5,462 nucleotides of DNA from an uncultured Sulfurovum sp. Its GTDB lineage: Bacteria > Campylobacterota > Campylobacteria > Campylobacterales > Sulfurovaceae. Location: the NCBI GenBank assembly GCA_902727905.1, contig CACVAR010000210.1, forward strand, positions 1 through 5,462, read 5' to 3'. Under the pieces are notes generated by a model that saw nothing but the letters and a program-made list of their open reading frames with translations, was not told where the DNA came from and made no database searches. Below are positions 4,515 through 5,462 of this stretch, piece by piece. How positions within the stretch are numbered: position 1 is the first letter of the stretch; the number at the start of each line of letters is the position of its first letter. The position numbers and the translations under genes are program-made.

Positions 4515-5420
4515 TTATATCTCTCCCAAAATCACATCAAACTTAATAAGATACTCTTCATAACCCTTAACTGCTACATTACGTCTTTCAATGTATTTAG
4601 TAATAAATCGTTGCAAAGCATAAAATAAAGAAGCAAAAAGCATAGCTTCTTTAAGTTCAGCAACATGAACTTCTCTTCCAAAACTTTTATTATAGGCATC
4701 CAATAAAGCCTCTAAGTGTGTTTTCTTAAACAAATAGTTATTATCAAAACACCAACCATTTACCACAACGCTTAAATCAAACAGAAAACTACCATTACAA
4801 GACTCTATAAAATCAAAAACAGCTGTAAGCTTTTCATCTACAAACTTTGTATTATCTAAAAATAAATCTCCATGAATTACCCCATCTTCTGCTAAATGGG
4901 TGTCTTTAACTAACTCGTAACATCGTTCAAACTTTTCTTTAATAGACCCATCACAATCAAACTCTTGAACACTTTGAAACATCTGCTTTAGTGCTTCATT
5001 GGTAAAGATGTTTTTATTGATAGATTTTTTATTTTCTGTTTGTTTATGAAAATTCCCTAAAAAATGTCCTATTTGACTAATCTGATTAAGAGATGGCTCT
5101 CTGGTTAAAGAAGCTCCTTCTAAATAAGAAAAAAGTCCTATTGTTTTACCTTTATAGGTATTTATATTCTTAGATGCTAACAAATATTTAGGAGTAGGCA
5201 GAGCAAGCAAAGAGTTTAAAAGTTCAATTTCATTTTCGAGTATCTCTCTATTAGCAGACTCATAAATCTTAAATAGATACTTTTTATCTTTACGGTCATA
5301 AAGCACATAAGTCGTATCTGAAATTCCATCTGAAGTAGCTTCTAGTCTTTCAAATGAAATATTGCATGAAGAAAGTAAACTATTAACTTCATCTAATGTT
5401 ATTGTTGTTCTGACACCCAT
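4515..5420 (-). CDS. thrB: Homoserine kinase, APH-fold ThrB type
   Basis: A 301-residue kinase of the choline kinase/aminoglycoside phosphotransferase fold, in the ThrB form used by many proteobacteria, which phosphorylates L-homoserine with ATP on the way to threonine. The start MGVRTTITLDEVNSLL is typical. KYLFKIYE contains the probable ATP-binding Lys51 and the following helix its Glu partner (62-64). HGDLFLDN (183-190) is the catalytic loop (Asp185, Asn190), and VFDFIESCN (201-209) gives the metal-binding Asp203. The block LFDLSVVVNGWCF (213-225) matches the ThrB-specific pattern and argues against an aminoglycoside kinase. The length agrees with ThrB. The ATG at 5420 has AAGG six bases upstream. 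On the opposite strand to the zinc-finger gene, it ends 13 bases from that gene's stop codon. No threonine-pathway neighbour is visible in the window. Confidence 0.9.
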   Translation of the reverse strand: MGVRTTITLDEVNSLLSSCNISFERLEATSDGISDTTYVLYDRKDKKYLFKIYESANREILENEIELLNSLLALPTPKYLLASKNINTYKGKTIGLFSYLEGASLTREPSLNQISQIGHFLGNFHKQTENKKSINKNIFTNEALKQMFQSVQEFDCDGSIKEKFERCYELVKDTHLAEDGVIHGDLFLDNTKFVDEKLTAVFDFIESCNGSFLFDLSVVVNGWCFDNNYLFKKTHLEALLDAYNKSFGREVHVAELKEAMLFASLFYALQRFITKYIERRNVAVKGYEEYLIKFDVILGEI

Positions 5421-5439
5421 TATTTACCTTGAATCAAAT

Positions 5440-5453
5440 TTTATAAAAGTATA
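5440..5453 (-). promoter_or_regulatory. Probable -10 region of the homoserine kinase gene
   Basis: On the minus strand, TATAAA (5445-5440) and TATACT (5453-5448) lie 20-33 bases before the ATG. Either would give a short leader holding the AAGG ribosome site. The window ends too soon to look for a -35 box or an upstream gene. Confidence 0.35.
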
Positions 5454-5462
5454 ATGCATTAA

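Noticed and set aside
4515..5420. Aminoglycoside phosphotransferase (resistance gene)
   Set aside because: The fold is shared, but the N-terminus and the LFDLSVVVNGWCF block match the ThrB homoserine kinase type.

Overview
The window looks like a chromosomal segment of a Campylobacterota (epsilonproteobacterial) organism, perhaps close to Sulfurimonas, Sulfuricurvum or Sulfurovum. This is inferred from the low G+C, the promoters with a clear TATAAT box but no convincing -35 box, and the form of the homoserine kinase. Genus is not certain. Two housekeeping-type genes frame the window: a SelO/YdiU protein AMPylase at the left (36-1475, +) and a ThrB-type homoserine kinase at the right (4515-5420, -). 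The 3 kb between them is an AT-rich accessory island made mostly of toxin-antitoxin material and one unusual membrane protein.

Layout: after selO there is a hairpin that may act as a terminator in both directions (1490-1524). A type II toxin-antitoxin operon follows on the minus strand, with a BrnT-family toxin (2054-1767) overlapping a CopG/ribbon-helix-helix antitoxin (1798-1529), and a promoter with an operator-like inverted repeat at 2067-2085. Directly behind that promoter lies a HigA-type antitoxin that has lost its 5' end (2104-2364, +). The gene-free stretch 2365-2746 holds a long imperfect hairpin (2368-2423), a strong GC-rich terminator (2487-2522), an operator-like palindrome with an extra half-site (2572-2602) and an AT-rich promoter (2697-2709).

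The gene at 2747-3838 (+) encodes a 363-residue protein that I cannot assign to a named family. It has almost three copies of a 62-63 residue repeat, then one membrane segment, then a bacterial SH3 domain. Two of the repeat copies share a nearly identical 101-base tract, a sign of recent duplication or gene conversion. Next come an 11-bp inverted repeat enclosing further stems (3868-3953), a TATAAT promoter, and a second compact two-gene module: a DUF4258 protein starting at TTG (3994-4266), followed after one base by a small YgiT/MqsA-type zinc-finger protein (4268-4501). The last gene converges on the homoserine kinase gene with only 13 bases between the stop codons.

The two intact TA modules probably work independently, each controlling its own expression. 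The higA remnant suggests that modules have replaced one another at this site. The best candidate for something undescribed is the repeat/membrane/SH3 protein, which sits alone behind its own promoter among the TA genes. Its function is unknown, and any link to defence would rest only on where it is found.
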